Positions 44,633 through 53,160 of a stretch of DNA of 64,000 nt are shown one piece after another (positions within the stretch are counted from its first letter, which is position 1; each line of letters begins with the position of its first letter). Both the position numbers and the translations under genes were made by a program. Where the stretch lies: positions 1 to 64,000 of the forward strand of contig JAEESZ010000010.1 in NCBI GenBank assembly GCA_016286535.1, read 5' to 3'. Source of the stretch: Treponema sp. GTDB taxonomy: Bacteria; Spirochaetota; Spirochaetia; Treponematales; Treponemataceae. Under the pieces are notes generated by a model that worked only from the letters and a program-made list of their open reading frames with translations, was not told the origin of the DNA and ran no database searches.

Positions 44633-45748
44633 TTGTCTGCGACAGTTGGCCTGCAGTTATGCAAAGAATATGACTTTAATAAGGTTTATGACTCTATTCT
44701 GGAATTATTCCGCTTAGTTCCGCCACCAGATTTCAAAGACAAGGTTGTACTATTAAAACCAAATATTCTTTACCCTAAAAAACCGGAACTTGCGGTATGT
44801 ACACACCCTGTCGTAGTGGGCGCCGCAGTAAAAGCCTTTCTAAGCCAGGGGGCAAAAAAAGTTCTGGTAGGGGAATCGCCGGCAATGGCAAATCCAACCA
44901 CCGCTGCAAAGATAACCGGCATGTATAACCAGGTTATAGACAACGGCGGTGAGTGGACTGAATTCAAAGAATCTGTAGTTGTAAGCTGTCCTCAGGGCCT
45001 TATCTGCAAACAGTTTAATTTTGCTTCACAAATTAAGGAAGCAGACCTTGTAGTTTCCCTTTCAAAATTAAAAACCCATCAGTTTATGACCTACACAGGT
45101 GCAATGAAAAATCTTTTTGGCCTTATGATTGGACTCGAAAAGGCCCAGACTCATTACCGCTTTCCTAAAAAAGAAGATTTTGCAAACTTCCTTACAGACT
45201 TAAATATTGCTGCCGGTTCAAATTACGCCATTATGGATGCAATTGTCGGTATGGAAGGCCCTGGTGGACCTGGAAGCGGTACTCCTAAAAACCTTGGTTT
45301 TCTTGCCGCCTCTACAAATCTTCTGGCCCTCGACTGGGAATGTGCTTCTTTAGTAGGCTACAATCCTCATACAATTGTTTATCTGGAAGAGGCTTTAAAA
45401 AGAAAAATCTGGTTTACGGACGAAAAAGAAATTACTACCCTTGGGGCTGCAGAAAAAGACTGCCGCTGTACTTCTTTTAAAATTGTAAAAGAAGCTTCCC
45501 CTACCCTGCAAAAAATGATTCCCGGCTGGATAAACTTTATTGCAAATAAATTCTTTATTAAAACTCCTGTATTTAATCCCAAAAAATGCATGAAATGCAG
45601 AAAATGCATGGAAATCTGTCCGCCACATTTAATTAAAATGACCGGCAAAAATGAGACAGCCTTCCTCAGCGACAGAAACAAATGCCAGCACTGCTACTGT
45701 TGCCATGAAATTTGTCCTCACGATGCAATTAAACTAAAAAGATTTTAA
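44633..45748 (+). CDS. DUF362 protein with two 4Fe-4S clusters
   Basis: 371 residues. Residues 1-290 form a DUF362 domain (VVLLKPNILYPKKPELAVCTH, VSLSKLKTHQFMTYTGAMKN). The C terminus is a ferredoxin domain with two cluster motifs, CMKCRKCMEIC and CQHCYCCHEIC, each followed by a Pro. Redox function is inferred; no electron partner is obvious. The start is TTG at 44633, set by AGAGGT five bases upstream and ten bases after ychF. Its stop overlaps the stop of the convergent HD-GYP gene. Confidence 0.83.
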   Translation: MSATVGLQLCKEYDFNKVYDSILELFRLVPPPDFKDKVVLLKPNILYPKKPELAVCTHPVVVGAAVKAFLSQGAKKVLVGESPAMANPTTAAKITGMYNQVIDNGGEWTEFKESVVVSCPQGLICKQFNFASQIKEADLVVSLSKLKTHQFMTYTGAMKNLFGLMIGLEKAQTHYRFPKKEDFANFLTDLNIAAGSNYAIMDAIVGMEGPGGPGSGTPKNLGFLAASTNLLALDWECASLVGYNPHTIVYLEEALKRKIWFTDEKEITTLGAAEKDCRCTSFKIVKEASPTLQKMIPGWINFIANKFFIKTPVFNPKKCMKCRKCMEICPPHLIKMTGKNETAFLSDRNKCQHCYCCHEICPHDAIKLKRF

Positions 45749-47085
45749 TCCTTGTATTTTTCCATAATAGCCATAGCATCATCCTGCATACTCAGGAAAA
45801 GTTCTGCTAAAAGAGGATCAAAATGAGAGCCTGCCTCTTTTTTTATAATGTCCATGGCAGTTTCTATAGGGAAAGGTTCCTTATAACAGCGGGGAGAAAC
45901 CAGAGCATCAAAAACATCAGCAATTGCCATAATTCTTGCAGAAAGAGGTATTTCATCTTTCTTTAAGCCTTCTGGATAACCTTTTCCATCCCAGCGCTCG
46001 TGATGACAGGTAGCAATCTCTTTTGCAATCTGAATATACTCTTTATCATCATGGTCGCCGATTACTTCTTCTACAATACGGCCGCCTTCAACGGTATGTC
46101 TTTTTATCTGTTCAAATTCTTCAGGAGTGAGTTTTCCGGGCTTTTTAAGAATATTGTCTGGAACTACAATTTTTCCTATATCATGCATTGGAGCGGCTTT
46201 TGTAATAAGGGAAATATAATCGTCAGTAAGAATATCTGTATAAATATTATTAACTCTGGCCTTTAATGCAATAAGATTTACATAAGCACTGGTTCTTCTT
46301 ACATGTTCACCTGTATCGCTGTCACGGTTTTCTACAAGGTTTGAAAGGCTTATGATTGTATTATTCTGCATTTCAATTATTTTTCTATGCTGTAAATCTA
46401 AAAGTTCTCTCTGAGAATGAATTTCTTCAATCTGGTCTGCAATTGCTCCCTGTAAAACTTCCCTGTTTTCTTCAAGGCTCTGGGTTCTAAGCAAATCTCT
46501 TTTAAGGGCTCTTCTTTTAGAAAGGGAAAGGCCGTAAAGTAGAAGACTCAAAAGAATGGTGTCCATAACACCAACCCAGGTGTAACGGGTCAAAATTTCA
46601 TTGTAAACCAGGAAATTAAAAACTATAAGGGCACTTACAAAGATAAGAGGTTCAATTTGCAGGGTAAGAATAGAAATAATTCCAATACTTGCAAAGCATA
46701 TTAAACCACTAAAGCTGTTATGCATAACAACAAAAAGATAGATACTTAAGGCATAACCGGCTATAAAAACCTGAATATAAGGAATGCTTTTTATAATAAA
46801 ATGAACTTTAGGAAGTTTTCTAAGCAGAGCAGAAAGCAGAATTCCTACAAGACTTATGATTATAAAAATAGACAGATATATGAATTTAAAAAAATCTGCG
46901 TAAATATCACCCTTATGAATTATAAGTTCTATACCAAAATATACAAATCCAAAAGCGAAAATAAAATGTAAAACAACAAAAAGATTTGTTAGATTTTTTG
47001 TAGCGATCTGATCACGTAAATCGCTGCTTAACATATATCGGTCTTTATACCAGTCTATTATACTTTTTATACTTTTAATTCTCAC
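45745..47085 (-). CDS. Membrane HD-GYP domain protein
   Basis: 446 residues. About five to six membrane spans (residues 35-195), a coiled-coil linker (200-245, QSLEENREVLQGAIADQIEE), then an HD-GYP domain with HDIGK (about 305), HHERWDGKGYPEGLKKDEIP and RIMAIADVFDALVSPRCYK. HD-GYP proteins hydrolyse cyclic-di-GMP; the GYP tripeptide is intact. The start is GTG at 47085, preceded by AGGA. The input signal through the membrane part is unknown. It likely tunes the same second messenger as the ComFB protein. Confidence 0.88.
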   Translation of the reverse strand: MRIKSIKSIIDWYKDRYMLSSDLRDQIATKNLTNLFVVLHFIFAFGFVYFGIELIIHKGDIYADFFKFIYLSIFIIISLVGILLSALLRKLPKVHFIIKSIPYIQVFIAGYALSIYLFVVMHNSFSGLICFASIGIISILTLQIEPLIFVSALIVFNFLVYNEILTRYTWVGVMDTILLSLLLYGLSLSKRRALKRDLLRTQSLEENREVLQGAIADQIEEIHSQRELLDLQHRKIIEMQNNTIISLSNLVENRDSDTGEHVRRTSAYVNLIALKARVNNIYTDILTDDYISLITKAAPMHDIGKIVVPDNILKKPGKLTPEEFEQIKRHTVEGGRIVEEVIGDHDDKEYIQIAKEIATCHHERWDGKGYPEGLKKDEIPLSARIMAIADVFDALVSPRCYKEPFPIETAMDIIKKEAGSHFDPLLAELFLSMQDDAMAIMEKYKD

Positions 47086-47121
47086 CAGTGTGTCCTGAAG
47101 AAATGTAAATTGCTTATATAA

Positions 47122-47149
47122 ATTATACCCTTTATTGAATAAAAAGCAA
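47122..47149 (-). promoter_or_regulatory. Promoter of HD-GYP gene
   Basis: On the minus strand TTGCTT (plus 47144-47149), 16-base spacer, TATAAT (plus 47122-47127); predicted leader about 30 bases. Confidence 0.55.
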
Positions 47150-47176
47150 TCACAGATATTCAGCGGAACTAAAAGT

Positions 47177-49006
47177 TTACTTTTTCCATTTAGCGTCTTT
47201 GCACAGGTCTATGCTTTGACCACGTTTTCCTTCTGTTTCAAAAAGGATGATGGTATTTTTTCCCTTATGCAAAAGAGGCCCCGGAATATAAAGTCTTTTT
47301 TGAGGTCCCTTTTCCCAGAACCTTCCGATATTAAAGCCGTTTACAAAAGCCACGCCCTTGCCCCAGCCGGAAAAATCAAGATAGCAGTCTGTGTAAATGC
47401 CGTCTTCCATATCTGCATCAAAATCAAACTTAAAGAAAGCAGGATTTTCGCCGCTTTCTTTGCCCCAGCTTCCCTTCTCGCAAAGAAGTCTGATTTGATT
47501 TTCGTCTAAAGGAAGATTAAAAATATCCCAGCCATAGTGACAGTGACTGTTTATTAAAATATCTTCACTGATTCCTTTTTTCTGTTCTTCCAGCTTGTGG
47601 CCAAAGTTTACCCTTCCCAGGTTTTCTACAAGAAAATCAAGGCGGGCACCCTTTGAGCTGTTTATTTTCCAGTTTTTACCTTCCTTAAAGGTAAGAGGCC
47701 AGATTCCGTGCTGCTCACTGCAAATCTGACGGTCAAAGGCTGTAAAAGCTTTGTTCTCATCAGAAAAAGCAATAATACGGTCAGCACATTTTTTAAAGAC
47801 AATTTCTTTTGCAGGAAGGTCCTCCTGCATCTTAGTGCGGTAAAGAATATAGCCGTAAGCCTGGCCGCATTTTTCCATGGACAGAGGATTTACACTCTTT
47901 TTTGCAGAAGAAATAATTTCAAGGTTTTCGAACAAATCTGCACTTTCCTGCCAGCAGATTTTTCCAAAGGCTTTTCTTTCTATTCTGGTAGAAAGTTCAA
48001 CTGTCTTTATAAAATCTTCGCCTTTTGCATTTTTGATGATATCGCGAAGGGCAAAGTATTTTTTGGTAAGCTGTCCGTCTTCGGAAAGAGGAGCATCGTA
48101 ATCGTAAGAAGTTGTGTCCGGGGTAAGTTTTCCATAATAGTTTGACCCGTTCATAAAGCCAAAGTTTGTTCCCCCGTGGAACATATAAAGATTTATATTA
48201 TGACCATTTTTAACAACATAATCATAATCCATTTTATTTACCACAAGCTTTGAAGCCTTCTTTTTTTTGTTGCCCCAGGCATCGAACCAGCCAACCCAGA
48301 ATTCCATATTCATTAAAGGAAGATTCTCAGGCATCATCTTCTTCATCTGGGAAAACTGCCACTGGCAGGCTGAACCAAAGTTGCCTGTTGGAAGAGCCCC
48401 CTCAAGCTGTCCTGCTGTAAATACATCACGGCTCCAGGGACCATCAGAAGTAACAAAAGGCAGAGTAATTCCAAGTTTACGCATAAGGTCTGCAAGAAAT
48501 TTTAAATAATCCTTATCATCACCAAAATATCCGTATTCGTTTTCTACCTGAATAAGAATGATTTTTCCACCATTATCTATCTGATAAGGCACAAGCTTTG
48601 GTATAAGTTGATTGTAATAATCTGTAATGTGATTTAAATAAGGCCGGTAAGAACAGCGCAGCTTCATTCCATCTTCTGCTAAAAGCCAGGCAGGAAGGCC
48701 GCCCCATTCCCATTCTGCACAAATATATGGGGAAGGACGAATTATAATGTAAAGGTCCAGTTCCTGGGCAATTTCTATAAAGCGGCAAAAATCATGCATG
48801 CCGTCCCAGAGAAAATGTCCTTTTTCCGGTTCATGAAAATTCCAGGGAATATAGGTCTCTACCGTATTACAGCCCATGTTTTTGAGCTTTTCAAGACGGT
48901 CCCGCCAGTATTCCGGAACTACACGAAAGTAATGAATTGAGCCCGACAATATCTGTACGGGCTCTCCATTAATGAAAAATCTGTCCTTAATTTCTACCCT
49001 ACTCAT
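47177..49006 (-). CDS. GH35 beta-galactosidase
   Basis: 609 residues. Glycoside hydrolase family 35: LSGSIHYFRVVPEYWRDRL (about 20-38), WNFHEPEKG, QVENEYG (about 153-159, acid/base Glu) and NMEFWVGWFDAWG (nucleophile Glu235), with C-terminal beta domains. No signal peptide, so it acts inside the cell on imported galactosides, consistent with the galE and transporter genes in the window. No ribosome site is present; a promoter with a palindrome over its -10 ends seven bases before the ATG. Confidence 0.92.
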   Translation of the reverse strand: MSRVEIKDRFFINGEPVQILSGSIHYFRVVPEYWRDRLEKLKNMGCNTVETYIPWNFHEPEKGHFLWDGMHDFCRFIEIAQELDLYIIIRPSPYICAEWEWGGLPAWLLAEDGMKLRCSYRPYLNHITDYYNQLIPKLVPYQIDNGGKIILIQVENEYGYFGDDKDYLKFLADLMRKLGITLPFVTSDGPWSRDVFTAGQLEGALPTGNFGSACQWQFSQMKKMMPENLPLMNMEFWVGWFDAWGNKKKKASKLVVNKMDYDYVVKNGHNINLYMFHGGTNFGFMNGSNYYGKLTPDTTSYDYDAPLSEDGQLTKKYFALRDIIKNAKGEDFIKTVELSTRIERKAFGKICWQESADLFENLEIISSAKKSVNPLSMEKCGQAYGYILYRTKMQEDLPAKEIVFKKCADRIIAFSDENKAFTAFDRQICSEQHGIWPLTFKEGKNWKINSSKGARLDFLVENLGRVNFGHKLEEQKKGISEDILINSHCHYGWDIFNLPLDENQIRLLCEKGSWGKESGENPAFFKFDFDADMEDGIYTDCYLDFSGWGKGVAFVNGFNIGRFWEKGPQKRLYIPGPLLHKGKNTIILFETEGKRGQSIDLCKDAKWKK

Positions 49007-49041
49007 GATAGTAATACTATCACAAATATGTAAAAATGCAA
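49007..49041 (-). promoter_or_regulatory. GH35 promoter with overlapping 15-bp palindrome
   Basis: Minus strand: TTGCAT (plus 49036-49041), 16-base spacer, TAGTAT (plus 49014-49019). The -10 lies inside the perfect palindrome GATAGTAATACTATC (49007-49021), which abuts the start codon. It is a likely operator where a repressor would block transcription of the galactosidase. Confidence 0.6.
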
Positions 49042-49069
49042 GGTAAGAATGTCTTATTCTATGAATATC

Positions 49070-49228
49070 TTATTCAATAATAAACTTATCTTTTGCAGCT
49101 CCACATTCAGGACACTTGTAGTCTGCAGGAACATCAGCCCAGGCTGTTCCTGGTGCAACATTGTTTTTTGGATCTCCTGCATCTTTATCGTAAACATAAC
49201 CACAATTATCGCATTGCATTCTTTCCAT
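49070..49228 (-). CDS. Rubredoxin
   Basis: 52 residues. Two CxxC pairs bind one iron: MQCDNCGYVYD (Cys6, Cys9) and YKCPECGAAKDKF (Cys39, Cys42), with the usual GDP..NNVAPGTAWADVPADY middle. Small electron carrier, often supplying rubrerythrin or superoxide reductase in anaerobes; neither is in the window. AAGGAG lies just before the ATG. It follows the acyl-CoA synthetase gene by 41 bases on the same strand and is easily missed because of its size. Confidence 0.95.
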   Translation of the reverse strand: MERMQCDNCGYVYDKDAGDPKNNVAPGTAWADVPADYKCPECGAAKDKFIIE

Positions 49229-49269
49229 AAATCAAATCTCCTTTTTCCGCCAAAGCGGTATTTTTATTT

Positions 49270-50907
49270 TTAATCCTTCATTACAGCAAAAGGATCTGTT
49301 GTTCTATAAAGTTCACGTAACTTTGGTTTTTCAATTTTTCCGGTTGCATTACGCAAAACAGGTGCAAAAATAATCTTCTTAGGTCTTTTATATTTTGGTA
49401 AATCCAGACAGAAATTATTTACATCTTCTTCGCTGCAAGTCTGACCAGGTTTTACTTCAATAATTGCAGCAGTAATTTCGCCAAGGCGCTGATCTGCAAG
49501 ACCAATTACGGCAACATCCTTTACCTGTGGCATCTTACTTATAAAGTCTTCAATCTGAACCGGATAAATATTTTCTCCACCAGTAATAATAACATCCTTT
49601 TTGCGGTCTACAAGATAAATAAAGCCGTCTTCATCCTGCATTGCCATATCGCCTGTGTAAAGCCAGCCTTCCTTATCAAGAACTTCTGCAGTTGCTTCCG
49701 GATTTTTATAGTATTCAACCATAACTCCAGGTCCCTTTACAGCAAGTTCTCCAACTTCGCCCTGCTTTACATCGCATCGTTTTTCGTCAACAATTCTGAC
49801 CTCCCAGCCATAGCCCGGTATTCCAATTGCGCCAATTTTATGGTCATTGCCAACGCCGAGGTGTACACAGCCAGGTCCAATAGATTCAGACAGACCGTAG
49901 TTTGTATCATAATCGTGATGAGGGAAATATTTTTTCCAGTCTTCAATAAGTTTCTTAGGTACAGGCTGAGCACCAATATGCATAAGTCTCCACTGGTCCA
50001 GCTTAAAGGCCTTTAAGTCCACGTCGCCTTTTTCTATGGCAACCAGAATATCCTGTGCCCATGGAACTAAAAGCCATACGATTGTACAGCCTTCATCGCT
50101 TACAGCCTTAAGAATATTTTCAGGTTTTGTACCCCTTAATAAAACTGCCTTTCCTCCAGAAATTAAAGAACCAAACCAGTGCATTTTTGCCCCGGTATGA
50201 TACAAAGGTGGAATACAGAGGAATACATCATCCTTTGTCTGACCGTGATGTTTCTGCTCAACTGCAGCAGAATGCATTAAAGCCTTATGACGGTGCAAAA
50301 TTGCCTTAGGAAAGCCGGTAGTTCCGGAACTAAAGTAAATTGCTCCAAAATCTTCGTCCTTTATTTCAATGCCGGGATTCTCTGAAGAATAGTTCATGGC
50401 AGAAGTTACATAGTTTTCTGAAAAACTTGGAGTTAAGCCTTCTCCTACATAAATTAAAAGACGGCCTTTCATAATTTTGTCAGAAATAGCTTCCAGACGG
50501 CCAATAAATTCTGGTCCAAAGAATAAAACAGAAATATCTGCAAGGCCTAAACAATAGTCTATTTCGTCTGAGGCATAGCGGAAGTTCAAAGGAACAGCCA
50601 GAGCTCCGGTTTTTAAAATTCCAAAGTAGATAGGGAGCCATTCCAGGCAGTTCATCATTAAAATTCCAACTTTATCACCCTTGCGCACACCCCTTTCCAA
50701 AAGATAGTGGGCACAACGGTTTGCTTTTTCATTAAAAATTTTCCAGGTTATTTCGCGGCGGTAAGGGAGATTTGGTTCCGGCTGGGTTAAATCAAATTCC
50801 TTCCAGGTGATTCTACGGGTATCTCTTACCTCTGGATTAAGTTCTACAAGAGCGCAGTTATTTGCAAAGTCTACTGCATTTTTTTCTAGATATTTAGTAA
50901 TAGGCAT
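49270..50907 (-). CDS. AMP-binding acyl-CoA synthetase
   Basis: 545 residues. Adenylate-forming enzyme: IYFSSGTTGFPKAILHRHK (ATP loop, about 187-205), YGLSES (about 325), GWLYTGDMAMQDEDGFIYLVDRKKD and the C-terminal ATGKIEKPKLRE with the catalytic Lys. It activates a carboxylic acid, probably medium- or long-chain or aromatic, as the CoA ester. AAGGAAA precedes the ATG. Substrate cannot be fixed; it differs from the paaK enzyme at 38-39 kb. Confidence 0.85.
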   Translation of the reverse strand: MPITKYLEKNAVDFANNCALVELNPEVRDTRRITWKEFDLTQPEPNLPYRREITWKIFNEKANRCAHYLLERGVRKGDKVGILMMNCLEWLPIYFGILKTGALAVPLNFRYASDEIDYCLGLADISVLFFGPEFIGRLEAISDKIMKGRLLIYVGEGLTPSFSENYVTSAMNYSSENPGIEIKDEDFGAIYFSSGTTGFPKAILHRHKALMHSAAVEQKHHGQTKDDVFLCIPPLYHTGAKMHWFGSLISGGKAVLLRGTKPENILKAVSDEGCTIVWLLVPWAQDILVAIEKGDVDLKAFKLDQWRLMHIGAQPVPKKLIEDWKKYFPHHDYDTNYGLSESIGPGCVHLGVGNDHKIGAIGIPGYGWEVRIVDEKRCDVKQGEVGELAVKGPGVMVEYYKNPEATAEVLDKEGWLYTGDMAMQDEDGFIYLVDRKKDVIITGGENIYPVQIEDFISKMPQVKDVAVIGLADQRLGEITAAIIEVKPGQTCSEEDVNNFCLDLPKYKRPKKIIFAPVLRNATGKIEKPKLRELYRTTDPFAVMKD

Positions 50908-50970
50908 AGCTGTTTCCTTTTATAAAATAACATTATAAGCCAAAAGAAGTAAAAAAGCCACAAAAAAAAC

Positions 50971-51040
50971 TTGACAGGATGCTTTCCCGGCATTATATTT
51001 TACTACGACAGTAGTAGTACTACGACAGACGTTGCAACGT
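50971..51040 (+). promoter_or_regulatory. padR operon promoter and operator cluster
   Basis: TTGACA (50971-50976), 17 bases, TATATT (50994-50999) is a near-consensus promoter. Immediately downstream are two direct copies of TACTACGACAG (51001-51011, 51018-51028), the palindrome GTAGTACTAC (51014-51023) across their junction, and a perfect 12-base palindrome ACGTTGCAACGT (51029-51040). This is a strong candidate for the binding site of the PadR regulator that follows. Confidence 0.75.
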
Positions 51041-51055
51041 TAGACGAGGTAAGGT

Positions 51056-51391
51056 ATGACACAAATTAGCAGTGATGTGATTCGCGGCTATAACGATACC
51101 TTTATTCTGTATCTGCTTTTGGAAAAAGCCTCTTATGGTTACGAAATATCCAAAAGCATTAAGGTTTTGTCCGAAGAAAAGTATGTAATCAAAGAGACTA
51201 CCCTTTATTCGGCCTTTACCAGACTTGAAAGTAACGGTTACATCGAATCCTTTTTTCAGGACGCTGAAAACGGAAAAAGAAGAACCTACTATCGTATTAC
51301 AGAAAAAGGCTTAAATTATTACCACGAAAAATGTCAGGAATGGCAACTTACAAAAGAAGTTGTAGAGAAGTTTATTAAAAAAGAGGGTTAA
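51056..51391 (+). CDS. PadR-family transcriptional repressor
   Basis: 111 residues, PadR winged helix: LYLLLEKASYGYEISKSI (about 17-34), ETTLYSAFTRLESNGYIES (about 50-68, recognition helix and wing), RTYYRITEKGLNYY. Small PadR proteins repress their own operon. GAGGTAAGG precedes the ATG. It is directly followed by HAAS, DUF4097 and transporter genes, the arrangement usual for PadR-controlled envelope-stress loci in Firmicutes, here in a spirochaete. Confidence 0.92.
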   Translation: MTQISSDVIRGYNDTFILYLLLEKASYGYEISKSIKVLSEEKYVIKETTLYSAFTRLESNGYIESFFQDAENGKRRTYYRITEKGLNYYHEKCQEWQLTKEVVEKFIKKEG

Positions 51392-51395
51392 ACTT

Positions 51396-52358
51396 ATGGA
51401 AACTATTAAGAATTATTTAGAGTCTATGTTCAGAGGCTTACCACAGACAGAAAAAGTATTCAGGGCAAAATCTGAACTTCTTCAAATGATGGAAGACAAA
51501 TACACAGAATTAATCAAACAGGGAAAATCAGAAAACGAAGCTATTGGAGAAGTAATTTCAGACTTTGGAAACCTTGAAGATTTAGCAGATGATTTAGGAA
51601 TAAAAGATGTTTTGACAGAATCAAAATATACAGAAGAAAACCGCAGAAAGCTTTCTTTTGATGAAATTAAAGATTACATAGAGCAGAGCAAAAGATCTAT
51701 TCTTATGCACTCTTTAGGAATTATGTTCTGCATTATCTGTGTCGTATTCCCAATCTTTTCAGAGTCTTTAAATCTCCCTGCCGCAACGGGAGCTTCCCTT
51801 ATGTTTGTAAGTATTGCTGCCGGAGTCCTCCTTATGTGCATAGCCCACTCTTCCATGGAACCATGGGACTACATTAAAAAGGAACCCTGCTCTATAGATT
51901 CAGCTGCCACCGATTATTTAAAAAATCAGAGCCGGGATTATACCTCAACTTACAGCGTACTGCATTCAGTTGGAATCTTATTATGCATTATCTGTTTTAT
52001 TCCGGCCGTAATTTTTGATGAATTCTCCTCCCTTGAAAAACTTGGCGGAGCCATGCTCTTTATTTTTGTTGGAGTCGGCGTACTTTTAATGACCTATTCA
52101 AATCTTGTAAAGAAAACCTACTTAAGGCTTTTGAATTTAAACTCAAAGGTGGATTTTGAAGAAATCAAAAAGGACGATACAAAGACAGTTTCAAACAAAA
52201 CTGCAAGAACCATCTTAAGCGTTTACTGGTCTGTAGTTACCTGCATTTATTTATGCATCAGCTTTTTGACCTTTAAGTGGCATCTTACCTGGATTATCTG
52301 GCCGGTTGCAGGAGTTGTAAGAAGCATTTTAATTTCAATTTATTCAAAAGAAGAATAG
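51396..52358 (+). CDS. HAAS-domain membrane protein
   Basis: 320 residues. The N-terminal ~75 residues are a HAAS (DUF1700) helical domain (ETIKNYLESMFRGLPQTEKV, EAIGEVISDFGNLEDLADDL). Then come six or so membrane spans in two similar units: HSLGIMFCIICVVFPIF..GVLLM (about 103-150) and HSVGILLCIICFIPAVI..GVGVLLM (about 190-235), an internal duplication. Proteins of this kind form a membrane module with DUF4097 partners and PadR. It starts five bases after padR. Confidence 0.8.
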   Translation: METIKNYLESMFRGLPQTEKVFRAKSELLQMMEDKYTELIKQGKSENEAIGEVISDFGNLEDLADDLGIKDVLTESKYTEENRRKLSFDEIKDYIEQSKRSILMHSLGIMFCIICVVFPIFSESLNLPAATGASLMFVSIAAGVLLMCIAHSSMEPWDYIKKEPCSIDSAATDYLKNQSRDYTSTYSVLHSVGILLCIICFIPAVIFDEFSSLEKLGGAMLFIFVGVGVLLMTYSNLVKKTYLRLLNLNSKVDFEEIKKDDTKTVSNKTARTILSVYWSVVTCIYLCISFLTFKWHLTWIIWPVAGVVRSILISIYSKEE

Positions 52359-52375
52359 GCGGAAGGAGTTTTACT

Positions 52376-53134
52376 ATGAAAAAAAATATTTTACTTATAG
52401 TTTTAGGAATTGTAACAGTTTTCTGTATTATTTTTGGAACAATCAGACATTTTGGTAAGTTTGAAAATAATCTAAAAGATGCACTGGCAAATATATCCAT
52501 CGAAATGGACGATGATGATTTTGATGATTTGAATTTTGACGAAGAGGAAGATTCTGCTGACGAGAATAAAAAATCCTTTGCACAAAAACTTTCTGCTTTT
52601 ACTTCCATTGATATTGATGCCGGAATTCTGGAACTTGATATAAAGGAAGGTGATGATTTTTCAATCAAGGCTGCTTATTCAAAAGACATTCTTAAACCTG
52701 AGTTTAAGGTAGAAAACGGCCTCCTGAAAGTTGAACAGAGCAGACATAAAAGAAAAATTAATATGGGAAAGAATGTTGCTTACCTTGTAATTACAATTCC
52801 TGAGGGCACAGAACTTAAGGAATGCAAGATTGACATAAATGTAGGTGAGCTTAAAATCAACAGTCTTACAGGAAACAGCTTTAGCGCAGATATGAATGTA
52901 GGCGAGATTCATATGAATGATGTTGATTTTAAGGAGATTGATGTAGAAAACAATGTCGGAGAAATATCAATTTCACCCGCCCTGGATATTTCTGAATACA
53001 ATCTGGATCTTTCCAGCGATGTAGGCGAAGTAAGGGTTGAAGGCCAGAACAAAAAACGCTCTTATTCCAGCAGGGGAAATTCAAATAAAAAAATTTCTGT
53101 TAAAACTAACGTAGGTGAGGTTATAATAAGATAG
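52376..53134 (+). CDS. DUF4097-type beta-repeat protein, membrane anchored
   Basis: 252 residues. One N-terminal span (about 4-22), an acidic stretch (DDDDFDDLNFDEEEDSADE, about 42-60), then a repetitive beta domain in which NVGE(L/I/V) recurs: INVGELKI, MNVGEIHM, NNVGEISI, SDVGEVRV and a final TNVGEVII, spaced 20-30 residues apart, as in DUF4097 beta-helix proteins. The start at 52376 follows AAGGAG by seven bases; upstream codons overlap the HAAS gene. Function unknown; usually the third gene of PadR-HAAS loci. Confidence 0.82.
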   Translation: MKKNILLIVLGIVTVFCIIFGTIRHFGKFENNLKDALANISIEMDDDDFDDLNFDEEEDSADENKKSFAQKLSAFTSIDIDAGILELDIKEGDDFSIKAAYSKDILKPEFKVENGLLKVEQSRHKRKINMGKNVAYLVITIPEGTELKECKIDINVGELKINSLTGNSFSADMNVGEIHMNDVDFKEIDVENNVGEISISPALDISEYNLDLSSDVGEVRVEGQNKKRSYSSRGNSNKKISVKTNVGEVIIR

Positions 53135-53160
53135 TAGATTAAAAAAACGGAGATTAAAAA

